A stretch of 35,143 nt of DNA from Acidimicrobiaceae bacterium (lineage in GTDB: Bacteria; Actinomycetota; Acidimicrobiia; Acidimicrobiales; RAAP-2): positions 1-35,143 of the forward strand of contig PNAT01000134.1 of the NCBI GenBank assembly GCA_003169675.1, written 5' to 3'. The first letter of the stretch is position 1; every line of letters begins with the position of its first letter. Positions 7,447 to 19,148 of the stretch are shown here, piece by piece. The position numbers and the translations under genes were made by a program. The notes under the pieces were generated by a model. That model saw only the letters and a list, made by a program, of their open reading frames with translations. It did not search any database and was not told the origin of the DNA.

Positions 7447-8972
7447 CCGGTGGATTGATTCGAGGTACGGAGCTTGAGCCGAATGGCCGGTGCCGCCGGG
7501 CCCGCGTGGTGCCGGGAACCGAACTGGTCGAGGCGGCCGGAGCGCTCCTGGACCAAGGCATGCGGCTGGCTCTCGTGTCCGGCCATGACGACGGGGATGG
7601 GTTTCGGGTCGTCTACCTGTTCACCTCTGGTCCGCCCGATACCCGGGTCGAGCTGCATCTGGCCATTGATCCCGCCCAGCCGACGATGCCGACCCTCTCG
7701 GGCATCTCCTTCCCGGCCAGCCGTTTCGAACGAGAGATCCAAGACCTCTTCGGCATCGAACCCGTGGGCCACCCTCAGCCCCGGCGCCTCGTCCTCCACC
7801 AGCACTGGCCCGAAGGCTGGTTTCCCCTGCGTCGCCAGTCCGGGACCCCGCCGCCCATGGTGAAGGACGCCGGGGCTTATCCCTTCGTGCCCGTGGAAGG
7901 AACCGGGGTCTACGAGATCCCCGTCGGGCCGGTGCACGCCGGCCTGATTGAGCCGGGCCACTTCCGCTTCTGGGTGATGGGCGAAACGATATTGCGCATG
8001 AAGGCACGCCTGTGGTTCGTGCACAAGGGCATCGAGCGCCTCTTTGAGGGGAAGGATCCCGACGCGGGCCTGGAGCTCGCCGAGCGGATCTCGGGCGATA
8101 CGGCCGTCGGCCACGCCCTGGCCTACTGCCAGGCGGTCGAAGACGCGTGGTCATCCGAGATTCCCGCCGGAGCGATGGTGCTGCGCGGCATCCTCCTTGA
8201 GCTTGAGCGTCTCTACAACCACGTGGCTGACATCGGAGCCCTGTGCAATGACGTTGGGTTCGGGGTGGCCCAGGCCTGGGCGCTCACCCTGCGCGAGCAC
8301 CTTCTCCAACTCAACGCCCGGGTGACTGGCCACAGGCTCTTGCGCGGCGGCGTGGTCCCGGGCGGGGCTCGGGTGCGGGGTGTGCCCTCGCTCGGTGAAC
8401 TGGCTGAGATCAGCCTGCGATTCGAGGAGATGATCGGGTTGATCACATCGAGTGCCCTGGTCATGGAGCGTTTCACCGGTACGGCCACACTCAGTCAAGC
8501 CCAGGCCCGCGACCTCGGCGTGGTGGGGGTCCCTGGTCGGGCTTCGGGTCTCGAGTTCGACGCCCGCTGGGCCCACCCCGGCGTAACGCTGCCAACCTCT
8601 TTCTCACCGGCCCTGCGCATCCAAGGCGACGTCAGAGCGCGCTTCGAGGTCCGGGTGGACGAGGTCCGAGCGTCCCTCTCCCTACTGGGAGAGTTCGTCC
8701 AACAGGCCGAAGCACTCGACGCGGTGGCGCCCGCCGGACAGGGAAAGGCGGGGCGGCCGGCCAGCGGAGTTGGAATGGCCGAAGCATGGCGCGGTGTGGC
8801 CGTCCACCGGGTGGAGCTCAATGATCAGGGACGGCTGTCCCGGGTCAAGGTGGTCGACCCTTCCTTCCACAACTGGCCCGCACTCCCGGTGTCGCTGGCC
8901 GACACCATCGTCCCAGACTTCCCGCTGGCCAATAAGAGCTTCAATCTCTCCTATGCCGGGAATGACCTCTGA
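7443..8972 (+). CDS. hycE: HycE/HyfG-like large subunit (fused NuoC-NuoD type) lacking nickel ligands (Rv0087-like)
   Basis: 509 residues, GTG start overlapping the previous stop. Residues about 15-135 are a NuoC-like domain ('FEREIQDLFGIEP', 'HQHWPEGWFPLR'). Residues about 160-509 are the NuoD/hydrogenase-large fold ('GPVHAGLIEPGHFRF', 'VHKGIERLFEG'). In true [NiFe] enzymes two motifs hold nickel: ERxCGxC and DPCxxC. Here the first reads 'ERISGDT' (S217 and T220 in place of Cys) and the second 'DPSFHN' (S474 and N477). All four ligands are gone while the surrounding fold, including the C-terminal 'DFPLANKSFNLSYAGNDL', is intact. The protein should therefore not bind NiFe. This is the defining trait of Ehr complexes. 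Its substrate, perhaps a quinone or another carrier, is unknown. The fold is secure; the function is open. Confidence 0.93.
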   Translation: MTGGLIRGTELEPNGRCRRARVVPGTELVEAAGALLDQGMRLALVSGHDDGDGFRVVYLFTSGPPDTRVELHLAIDPAQPTMPTLSGISFPASRFEREIQDLFGIEPVGHPQPRRLVLHQHWPEGWFPLRRQSGTPPPMVKDAGAYPFVPVEGTGVYEIPVGPVHAGLIEPGHFRFWVMGETILRMKARLWFVHKGIERLFEGKDPDAGLELAERISGDTAVGHALAYCQAVEDAWSSEIPAGAMVLRGILLELERLYNHVADIGALCNDVGFGVAQAWALTLREHLLQLNARVTGHRLLRGGVVPGGARVRGVPSLGELAEISLRFEEMIGLITSSALVMERFTGTATLSQAQARDLGVVGVPGRASGLEFDARWAHPGVTLPTSFSPALRIQGDVRARFEVRVDEVRASLSLLGEFVQQAEALDAVAPAGQGKAGRPASGVGMAEAWRGVAVHRVELNDQGRLSRVKVVDPSFHNWPALPVSLADTIVPDFPLANKSFNLSYAGNDL

Positions 8973-9036
8973 TGCCGATCGACACCTGCGGCCCGCTCGC
9001 AATGATCACACGACGAACACGGCCAGAGAGGGCGCC

Positions 9037-9354
9037 ATGACCACCCCCATCTATCAAGTGAAAGCCGAATTCTTCAAGATCCTTGGCCATCCCGCCCGCA
9101 TACGCATCCTCGAGATCCTTCGGGACGGCGAACGTCCGGTCAGTGAGCTCATCCACGAGGTGGGCATCGAGGCGTCGCACCTGTCGCAACAACTGGGGGT
9201 GATGCGCCGAGCCAATCTGGTTCAAGCGAGGAAGGTCGGCTCCAACGTCTACTACTCGGTGGGAGACCCCATGCTCTTTGAGTTGTTGGAGGTGGCGAAG
9301 CGGATCATCCGATCATCCCTGGCCGGGACGCAGGAATTACTGGACCAGATGTGA
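9037..9354 (+). CDS. ArsR-family winged-helix regulator (Rv0081-like)
   Basis: This 105-residue protein starts at ATG 9037, preceded by an AGAGAGG Shine-Dalgarno. It opens 'IYQVKAEFFKILGHPARIRIL', the ArsR/SmtB signature, and continues with the recognition segment 'ASHLSQQLGVMRRANLV' and the wing 'RKVGSNVYYSV'. No CxC metal motif is present after helix 3, so it is unlikely to sense metals by the classical ArsR site. The closest protein I recognise is M. tuberculosis Rv0081, the hypoxia-related regulator that sits beside the homologous Rv0082-Rv0087 genes. There it lies upstream; here it follows the hycE-like gene by 64 bases. It probably controls the operon through the palindrome at 1860-1879, but that link is inferred. 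Confidence 0.92.
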   Translation: MTTPIYQVKAEFFKILGHPARIRILEILRDGERPVSELIHEVGIEASHLSQQLGVMRRANLVQARKVGSNVYYSVGDPMLFELLEVAKRIIRSSLAGTQELLDQM

Positions 9355-9360
9355 ACGGCA

Positions 9361-9386
9361 GCCCTGGCGCGTCCTCAGCGCAGGGC
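9361..9386. terminator. Bidirectional terminator-like hairpin between the ArsR gene and gltD
   Basis: GCCCTG (9361-9366) pairs with CAGGGC (9381-9386) and, after one bulged G, CGC (68-70) pairs with GCG (78-80), around a 7-base loop. It starts six bases after the regulator stop and covers the gltD stop (9375-9377). There is no T-run on either strand. The position between converging genes supports termination in both directions; activity is inferred. Confidence 0.55.
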
Positions 9387-10902
9387 GAGCTGACCGGGCA
9401 CGATCGGCGCCGGCAGGTCGGTGGTGCCCATGAGCCAGCGATCGACCGCCGCCGCCGCTGAGCGGCCTTCCGCGATGGCCCAGACGATGAGGCTCTGACC
9501 CCGGGTCTGGTCGCCGCAGACGAAGACCCCCTCGACGTTGGTGGCCCATCCGGTGTCGGCGGAGACAGCACCTCGCCCGTCGACCTCCACCCCCAGCTCA
9601 TCGACCACACCGCGGCGCTCCGTCCCCAGGAACCCCATGGCCAGGAGCACCAGCTCGCACGGCAACTCGAATTCGCTCCCGGGCACCATCTCGAAGGTCG
9701 GGCGGCCGCCTTCGGAGCGCAGCTCGACCTGGTGTCCCCGCAGGGCCGCCACGGTACCGGTGCCGTCGTCGACGAACTCCGTCGTGGTCACGGAGAACAA
9801 CCGTTGCCCACCCTCCTCGTGGGCCAAGGAGGTCCGCATGATCAACGGCCACTGGGGCCACGGGTTCTCATCTGCTCGCTGGACCGGAGGCTCCGGCATG
9901 ATCTCGAGTTGGTGCACCGACGCCGCTCCCTGGCGATGCACCGTGCCGAGGCAGTCCGCTCCGGTGTCCCCGCCTCCAATGATGATGACGTGCTTGCCCT
10001 GCGCAGTGATGGGCGACACATCCAGCAGTCCCTCCTGGACCAGGTTCGACGGCTTGAGGTACTCCAGCGCCTGGTGCACGCCCGCGAGCGTGCGACCGGG
10101 GACGGGGAGGTCCCGGGGCAGCGTGGCCCCACCGGCCAGGACGAGAGCGTCGAATTCGGCCCGGACATCGGCGGCCGCCCGCACGGTGACATCGGGCGCG
10201 CATGCCGTCCCGATGCCCCGCTCTTCGCCGGGCTCGGGTGCCGGGCCCCCGGCCTTCCCCCCCACCGACGTCGAGCACACGAAGGTCACGCCCTCTCCTT
10301 CGAGCTGCGCCAGCCGTCGGTCCAGAACCGCTTTCTCCATCTTGAATTCCGGTATCCCGTACCGCAGCAGCCCGCCTGGTTTCTCGGCCCGCTCGAACAC
10401 GGTCACCGCATGCCCGGCCCGGGCCAACTGCTGCGCCGCCGCCAGGCCCGCCGGGCCCGAGCCGACCACCGCCACGGACCGACCGGTGGCCACGGTGGCC
10501 ACCTGCGGGCTCACCCAGCCCTCGCTCCAGGCGCGCTCGACGATTTCGTACTCGATCCTCTCTATGGTGACCGGGTCGCTGTTGATCCCCAGCACGCAGG
10601 ACGCCTCGCAGGGGGCCGGGCACAGTCGCCCCGTGAACTCGGGAAAGTTGTTGGTGGCATGGAGGCGCTCAATTGCCTCGGTCCAATCATCCCGGTACAC
10701 CAGGTCGTTCCATTCGGGGATCAGGTTGCCCAGCGGGCACCCGTCATGGCAGAACGGGATCCCGCAATCCATGCAGCGCGCACCCTGTTGCTGCGTCGCC
10801 TCGGTGCCGAAGGGTTCGTATACCTCGCGCCAGTCCCGCAGGCGCACCGTGACGGGACGCCGGCGCGGCAGGGAGCGGTCGAATTCCATGAAGCCGGTCG
10901 GC

Positions 10903-10910
<8 letters not shown>
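9375..10910 (-). CDS. gltD: Glutamate synthase (NADPH) small subunit
   Basis: 511 residues, the usual length for actinobacterial GltD. It oxidises NADPH on FAD and sends electrons through [4Fe-4S] clusters to GltB. The N-terminal ferredoxin-like part carries cysteines C46, C49, C54, C58 ('[14 protein letters not shown]') and C97, C101, C105 ('CPAPCEASC'). An FAD-binding loop '[13 protein letters not shown]' follows near residue 150 and the NADPH loop '[11 protein letters not shown]' is near residue 315. ATG 10910 lies inside the 3' end of gltB (the genes overlap by eight bases), so GltB and GltD are made from one message in near-equal amounts. Nothing looks degenerate. Confidence 0.97.
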
Positions 10911-15471
<4,561 letters not shown>

Positions 15472-15574
15472 CGGCGTCCTTCCGGATTGAGGGAAAAATG
15501 AACGTCAACCGGGACGGCGCTGGCCCAGAAGTGGAAAGTACAGGATACACGACCGCCCTCCTAGGCTGAATCAC

Positions 15575-16690
15575 ATGCCGCCTCGGGTGCACATCGTGGG
15601 AGGTGGGGTCATCGGGCTCTCCTGTGCCTGGCAATTGGCTCGGTCCGGCACCCAGGTGAGCGTGGTCGCTCCGGCACCCGGCCGGGACGGCGCGTCGTGG
15701 GTGGCCGCCGGGATGCTGGCCCCGGTGACGGAAGTTCAATTCGGCGAGGCAGGCCTCACGGCGCTGCTCCTCGAGGCAGCCGGTCAATGGAAGGGCTTTG
15801 CGCGATCCCTGGAGGAGGCCACCGGCCTCGATATCGGATTCAACCAGTCCGGCACCCTCACGATCGCTCTGGATGCGTCTGATCGCGCCGTCCTCGACGA
15901 CCTCCTGGCCTACCAGCACTCGCTCGGCCTCACCGCGCATCGGCGTTCGCCGTCGGAGTGCCGGGGACTCATCCCGGGGCTGACACCCGCCCTGCGGGGC
16001 GGGATCGAGGTGCCCGGTGACCACCAGGTCGACAACCGGGCCGTCCTGGCCGCACTTCTCCGGGCCTGCCGGGACAGCGGGGTGGAATTCATCCAAGGTG
16101 TGGTGTCGGCGATCGAGCCCGGTCCGGCGCTGGCCCTGCAGGACGGCGACCGCCTCAGTGCCGACCACGTCCTCCTGGCGGCCGGAGCCGCCCTCCCCCT
16201 CATCGGGGGCCTGGAAGCCGCCGGACTACCCGAGGTGCGCCCGGTCAAGGGCCATATCCTGCGCCTGGGCGCGGGGATCGACGGCCGCAGCACTCCCCTC
16301 CTCCCCCGCACGGTGCGTGGCCTCGTCCGCGGCCGCTCCATCTACGTCGTGCCCCGCAAGGATGGATCCGTGGTGGTCGGCGCCACCATGGAGGAGCGCG
16401 GCAGCGAGACATCGGTCCAGGCCGGCGCCGTGCATCAGCTCCTCAGTGACGCCCGCGACATCCTCCCCGGTCTGGACGAAATGGAGCTCCTCGAAGCACG
16501 GTCAGGCCTCCGCCCGGCCACGCCGGACAACACCCCGTGTGTGGGATGGACGCGGCTGGAGAAGGTGGCCGTGGCCACCGGCCACTACCGCAACGGCTTT
16601 CTCCTGGCCCCCCTGACCGCCGGCGCCGTCACGGCACTGCTGCACCATCAACCCTTGACTCCCCTGGTTGAAGCGATGACCCTGGCATGA
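15575..16690 (+). CDS. thiO: Glycine oxidase ThiO
   Basis: 371-residue FAD-dependent amine oxidase of the DAO family. The dinucleotide-binding loop is 'VHIVGGGVIGLSCAWQL' at residues 5-21. 'ASWVAAGMLAP' is the second typical ThiO segment, and the C-terminal 'RSGLRPATPDNTPCVG' with 'VATGHYRNGFLLAP' is characteristic. It oxidises glycine to the imine used by ThiG to build the thiazole of thiamine. The gene overlaps thiS by ATGA, which supports the thiamine assignment over a general amino-acid oxidase. No TPP riboswitch motif (CTGAGA or the long conserved core) can be seen in the 103 bases upstream. thiG and thiE are not in the window. Confidence 0.92.
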   Translation: MPPRVHIVGGGVIGLSCAWQLARSGTQVSVVAPAPGRDGASWVAAGMLAPVTEVQFGEAGLTALLLEAAGQWKGFARSLEEATGLDIGFNQSGTLTIALDASDRAVLDDLLAYQHSLGLTAHRRSPSECRGLIPGLTPALRGGIEVPGDHQVDNRAVLAALLRACRDSGVEFIQGVVSAIEPGPALALQDGDRLSADHVLLAAGAALPLIGGLEAAGLPEVRPVKGHILRLGAGIDGRSTPLLPRTVRGLVRGRSIYVVPRKDGSVVVGATMEERGSETSVQAGAVHQLLSDARDILPGLDEMELLEARSGLRPATPDNTPCVGWTRLEKVAVATGHYRNGFLLAPLTAGAVTALLHHQPLTPLVEAMTLA

Positions 16691-16899
16691 ACGATCTCAC
16701 GCTGTCCGTCAATGGGGATACCCTCAGCGTTCCCGCTGGCAGCACCGTGGCCGATGTGGTGGCATACCTGGTGGGCGCCGATCCCAAGGGGATCGCCGTC
16801 GCCGTGGACCGAAGCGTCATCCCCCGGTCGCAATGGCACTCCACGCCGGTCCTGGTCGGCTCCCAGATCGAGGTGGTCACCGCGGCAGCCGGCGGCTGA
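16687..16899 (+). CDS. thiS: Sulfur carrier protein ThiS
   Basis: 70 residues with the ubiquitin-like ThiS/MoaD outline: 'LTLSVNGDTLSVPAGSTVADVV' at the N-terminus, 'IAVAVDRSVIPRSQW' in the middle and the obligatory C-terminal 'GG' (residues 69-70), which is adenylated and converted to a thiocarboxylate to donate sulfur to thiazole synthesis. The ATG overlaps the thiO stop as ATGA. The usual next gene, thiG, is absent; a patatin gene follows instead. The identification is firm because of the length, the diglycine end and the partner gene. Confidence 0.93.
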   Translation: MNDLTLSVNGDTLSVPAGSTVADVVAYLVGADPKGIAVAVDRSVIPRSQWHSTPVLVGSQIEVVTAAAGG

Positions 16900-16941
16900 A
16901 CCTCATTGTCCCGGGTCGGCGCCGGTGCCAGAATCTGGCCC

Positions 16942-18375
16942 ATGATCGATACCCTGCACCCCGGCCCCACCGCGTTCGTGCTGGCCGGAGGAGGGGCCAA
17001 AGGGTCCTTTGAGGTGGGAGCCCTGCAGTATCTGGTGGGTGTGGAGGGGATCACCCCGGACATCATCACGGCCGCCTCGGCCGGCGCCCTGGCGGCGACG
17101 GTGCTGGCCCAGGCCCGCACCCTTCCCGAGTTCGTCCAGCGGGTCCAAGAGATCGAAGACGTCATCTTGGCCATGACCCGGACCGAGCAGGTCTTCGGGC
17201 AGCAGGCCTGGCTCCGGGCCCTGCAGGGGACCTCGCTGGGAAGTTCCATCGCCTACCTGCTCACCGAGGGGACCCGTCCGCCCTTTCCCCTGAGCGATGC
17301 CACCACCCTCTCCGGCGCCACCGGTGTCACCAAGCGGGCCCATCGCAAATCCCAGCGCCAGCGCCAGCGCCGGGTTTTCCGATTGGTGGCCGGCGCCGCA
17401 TTCCGGTTACCCCGGGTACGGCGAAGACTCCGCCATAGCGGGAACTCGGCCCTGAACCTCGACCCACTGGCCCAGGCCCTCCAGCAGGGCGGGCCCAGTG
17501 GGATCCGTCCCATTGACCCGTCCCTCATCAAGCGGACCGGCCTCCAGCTCCGGTTGGCGGTCACCGCACTGCGGGCCGGCGTGCTGCGCTACGTGACCGA
17601 GGACGGGACCATCGTCGAGGACGACGCGTGCACCCCGGCTCCGGGTGCGGCCGGCGGTCCGGTGGAACTGGTGGATGGCGCCGTGGCCTCGGCCAGCGTG
17701 CCTCTGGTCTTCCCACCCCATCCGATGGCCGACGACGACTACGTCGATGGCGGGGTCCTGCAGATCATCCCCGTGCGCCCGGCCGTACTCCTGGGCGCAA
17801 CGAGGATCTTCGCCGTGGCGGCCATTCCCCTGGCGCTGGCCCGGGACGAGCGAAACTATGCCGGCGCCCCGGCAGCGCAGATCGGCCTGCGGGCCATGGG
17901 CGTGATCGGTATGGCCCACCGCCAACTGGAGAACCTGTCCGTCGAGCTTCCGCCGGGAACGACGCTCACCACCATTGATCCCGTCGTCGATGTGGTCGGG
18001 CTCTTCGAGATCGAGCCCGGCCTCCTGCGCATCAACAAGGACTATGGCTGGCTGCGCGCAGCCGACATCCTGGCGGGCGGGGACGCCGCCATCGTGGCCG
18101 ACACGGTCGCCGAGACCCACCTGCTCGTTGAGTCCCGCCTGGCCGCGTGGAAGTTGGAAGAGGGTCTCTGGGCCCAGACTCGCCCCGACGGCAGCACTGC
18201 CGGCACCCAGGCCCTGGTACGCGAGCTCAAGTCACACATACGCGAGGTGGTCGACCATCGCAAGCAATTGGGATTCCCGGTCCCCGAAGGGTGCACGGCC
18301 TGGTGGAGCGAGTACGAGATCCATTCCGGGGAGTGCCCGGCCCACCTTCTTGCCGGACCCGGCGCCGGTCTCTGA
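16942..18375 (+). CDS. Patatin-like phospholipase with Arg-rich insert
   Basis: 477 residues from ATG 16942; a TTG at 16906 would add 12 residues without a conserved match. The oxyanion loop GGGxxG is 'LAGGGAKGSFEVGAL' (residues 16-21). The nucleophile elbow reads 'TAASAGAL', with serine S46 but alanine in place of the first glycine of GxSxG. The dyad aspartate is in 'YVDGGVLQ'. So a Ser-Asp lipid acyl hydrolase is likely, acting on phospholipids or neutral lipids. Between the nucleophile and the aspartate lies a strongly basic stretch ('KSQRQRQRRVFRL' to 'RLPRVRRRLRH'), which may bind a membrane or nucleic acid. There is no signal peptide. It lies 42 bases after thiS and may share its transcript, but no functional link is known. 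Confidence 0.85.
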   Translation: MIDTLHPGPTAFVLAGGGAKGSFEVGALQYLVGVEGITPDIITAASAGALAATVLAQARTLPEFVQRVQEIEDVILAMTRTEQVFGQQAWLRALQGTSLGSSIAYLLTEGTRPPFPLSDATTLSGATGVTKRAHRKSQRQRQRRVFRLVAGAAFRLPRVRRRLRHSGNSALNLDPLAQALQQGGPSGIRPIDPSLIKRTGLQLRLAVTALRAGVLRYVTEDGTIVEDDACTPAPGAAGGPVELVDGAVASASVPLVFPPHPMADDDYVDGGVLQIIPVRPAVLLGATRIFAVAAIPLALARDERNYAGAPAAQIGLRAMGVIGMAHRQLENLSVELPPGTTLTTIDPVVDVVGLFEIEPGLLRINKDYGWLRAADILAGGDAAIVADTVAETHLLVESRLAAWKLEEGLWAQTRPDGSTAGTQALVRELKSHIREVVDHRKQLGFPVPEGCTAWWSEYEIHSGECPAHLLAGPGAGL

Positions 18376-18392
18376 AGGTTCCGGGGGACCTT
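18375..18392 (+). terminator. Small hairpin at the end of the patatin gene
   Basis: AAGGT, one bulged T, then CC pairs with GGACCTT around a GGG loop, starting on the last base of the stop codon. There is no T-run after it. It could end the thiO-thiS-patatin transcript. Weak evidence. Confidence 0.3.
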
Positions 18393-18490
18393 GGGGGACA
18401 CAGTAAGAACCAACATCTCACCATTGACGGTCCGGCTCTGACTTTGGATCGATGATCAGGTACACGATGACGATCTGTGATGAGGAGGTT

Positions 18491-18855
18491 TCAGAAGCCC
18501 GGTGGCGCTCCAGGCGTCACAGCCGGACGGTCACCTCGGCGGACCGTCACCACGTAGGTGTCGGTCCAGAAGAAATGCACCTCAGCCTGGCCCTCTCCTT
18601 CCGGATCCCCCCTCTCGCGACGAGGTAGACGAAATTGTCGTAGTCGTCGACACGTGGTCGCTGCGAGAAACGCTCCGCCGACTGAACAGCGAGCGGGTGG
18701 AATCCGAAAAGGATGCCCAGGAGTTCAGCCACCGTTCCGTCGACCGTACCGTCATCCAGATCGAGCCAGAAGAAAGGCTTTTCCTTCAGCGCCGCCAGCA
18801 CGTTGTCCGATGTGGCGTCCCGGGTCTGGCCATCCTTCGTCAAGGTGCCCAACAT
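18491..18855 (-). pseudogene. corA: corA magnesium/cobalt transporter remnant: frameshifted and truncated
   Basis: Read on the minus strand from ATG 18855, the frame gives 'FFWLDLDD', 'ELLGILFGFHPLAV' and 'RFSQRPRVDDYDNFVYLVARG', the soluble N-terminal domain of CorA. The frame then ends early. Shifting by one base at the six-G run near 18612-18617 restores the family sequence, 'AEVHFFWTDTYVVTVRRGDRP', which stops at a TGA at 18491-18493. The rest of CorA, about 200 residues including both membrane helices and the GMN pore motif, is missing. The protein could not form a channel even with the frame repaired. Either a decayed gene, or a sequencing slip in the G-run plus a true truncation. Confidence 0.8.
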
Positions 18856-18945
18856 GGCGTCATTTTCAGCCCTCGAAGTCCCCGGGGGTGGGATGGGGGC
18901 TGGTCAAGCGCCCCGAGGTGCCCTTCCCGCGCGAGCATCTGGGTC

Positions 18946-19101
18946 ATGGCAACCGTGGAAGAACTATTGAAAGCTCTCGACGAACGACTGCTCGACGGGA
19001 TTCGGGGGAAATCCACACCCGAAGGGGTGGCCAAGCTGGCCGAGGCGCGGGCCTGGATCACGAATCCCGACCAGCCCCACGGGAGCACATTGACGAGCTG
19101 A
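18946..19101 (+). CDS. Small hypothetical protein, 51 residues
   Basis: A short frame from ATG 18946 to TGA 19101 gives a charged, helical-looking protein: 'ATVEELLKALDERLLDGIRGK' region, then 'GVAKLAEARAWI' and a hydrophilic tail. The codon pattern has G/C-rich third positions like neighbouring genes. No domain is recognised and no strong Shine-Dalgarno precedes it. It lies 47 bases before the dehalogenase-like gene on the same strand and could be co-transcribed. No function is proposed. It may not be translated. Confidence 0.45.
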   Translation: MATVEELLKALDERLLDGIRGKSTPEGVAKLAEARAWITNPDQPHGSTLTS

Positions 19102-19148
19102 CCATCTGGGCGGGTGCGTTCCTGGCTCTCAACCGGCAGGATGCAGGC

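Noticed and set aside
7443-8972. Calling the locus a functional [NiFe] hydrogenase or formate hydrogenlyase
   Set aside because: All four nickel-binding cysteines are replaced and no formate dehydrogenase or hyp genes accompany it.
15472-15574. TPP riboswitch before thiO
   Set aside because: Only 103 bases are available and neither CTGAGA nor the other conserved TPP core segments can be seen.
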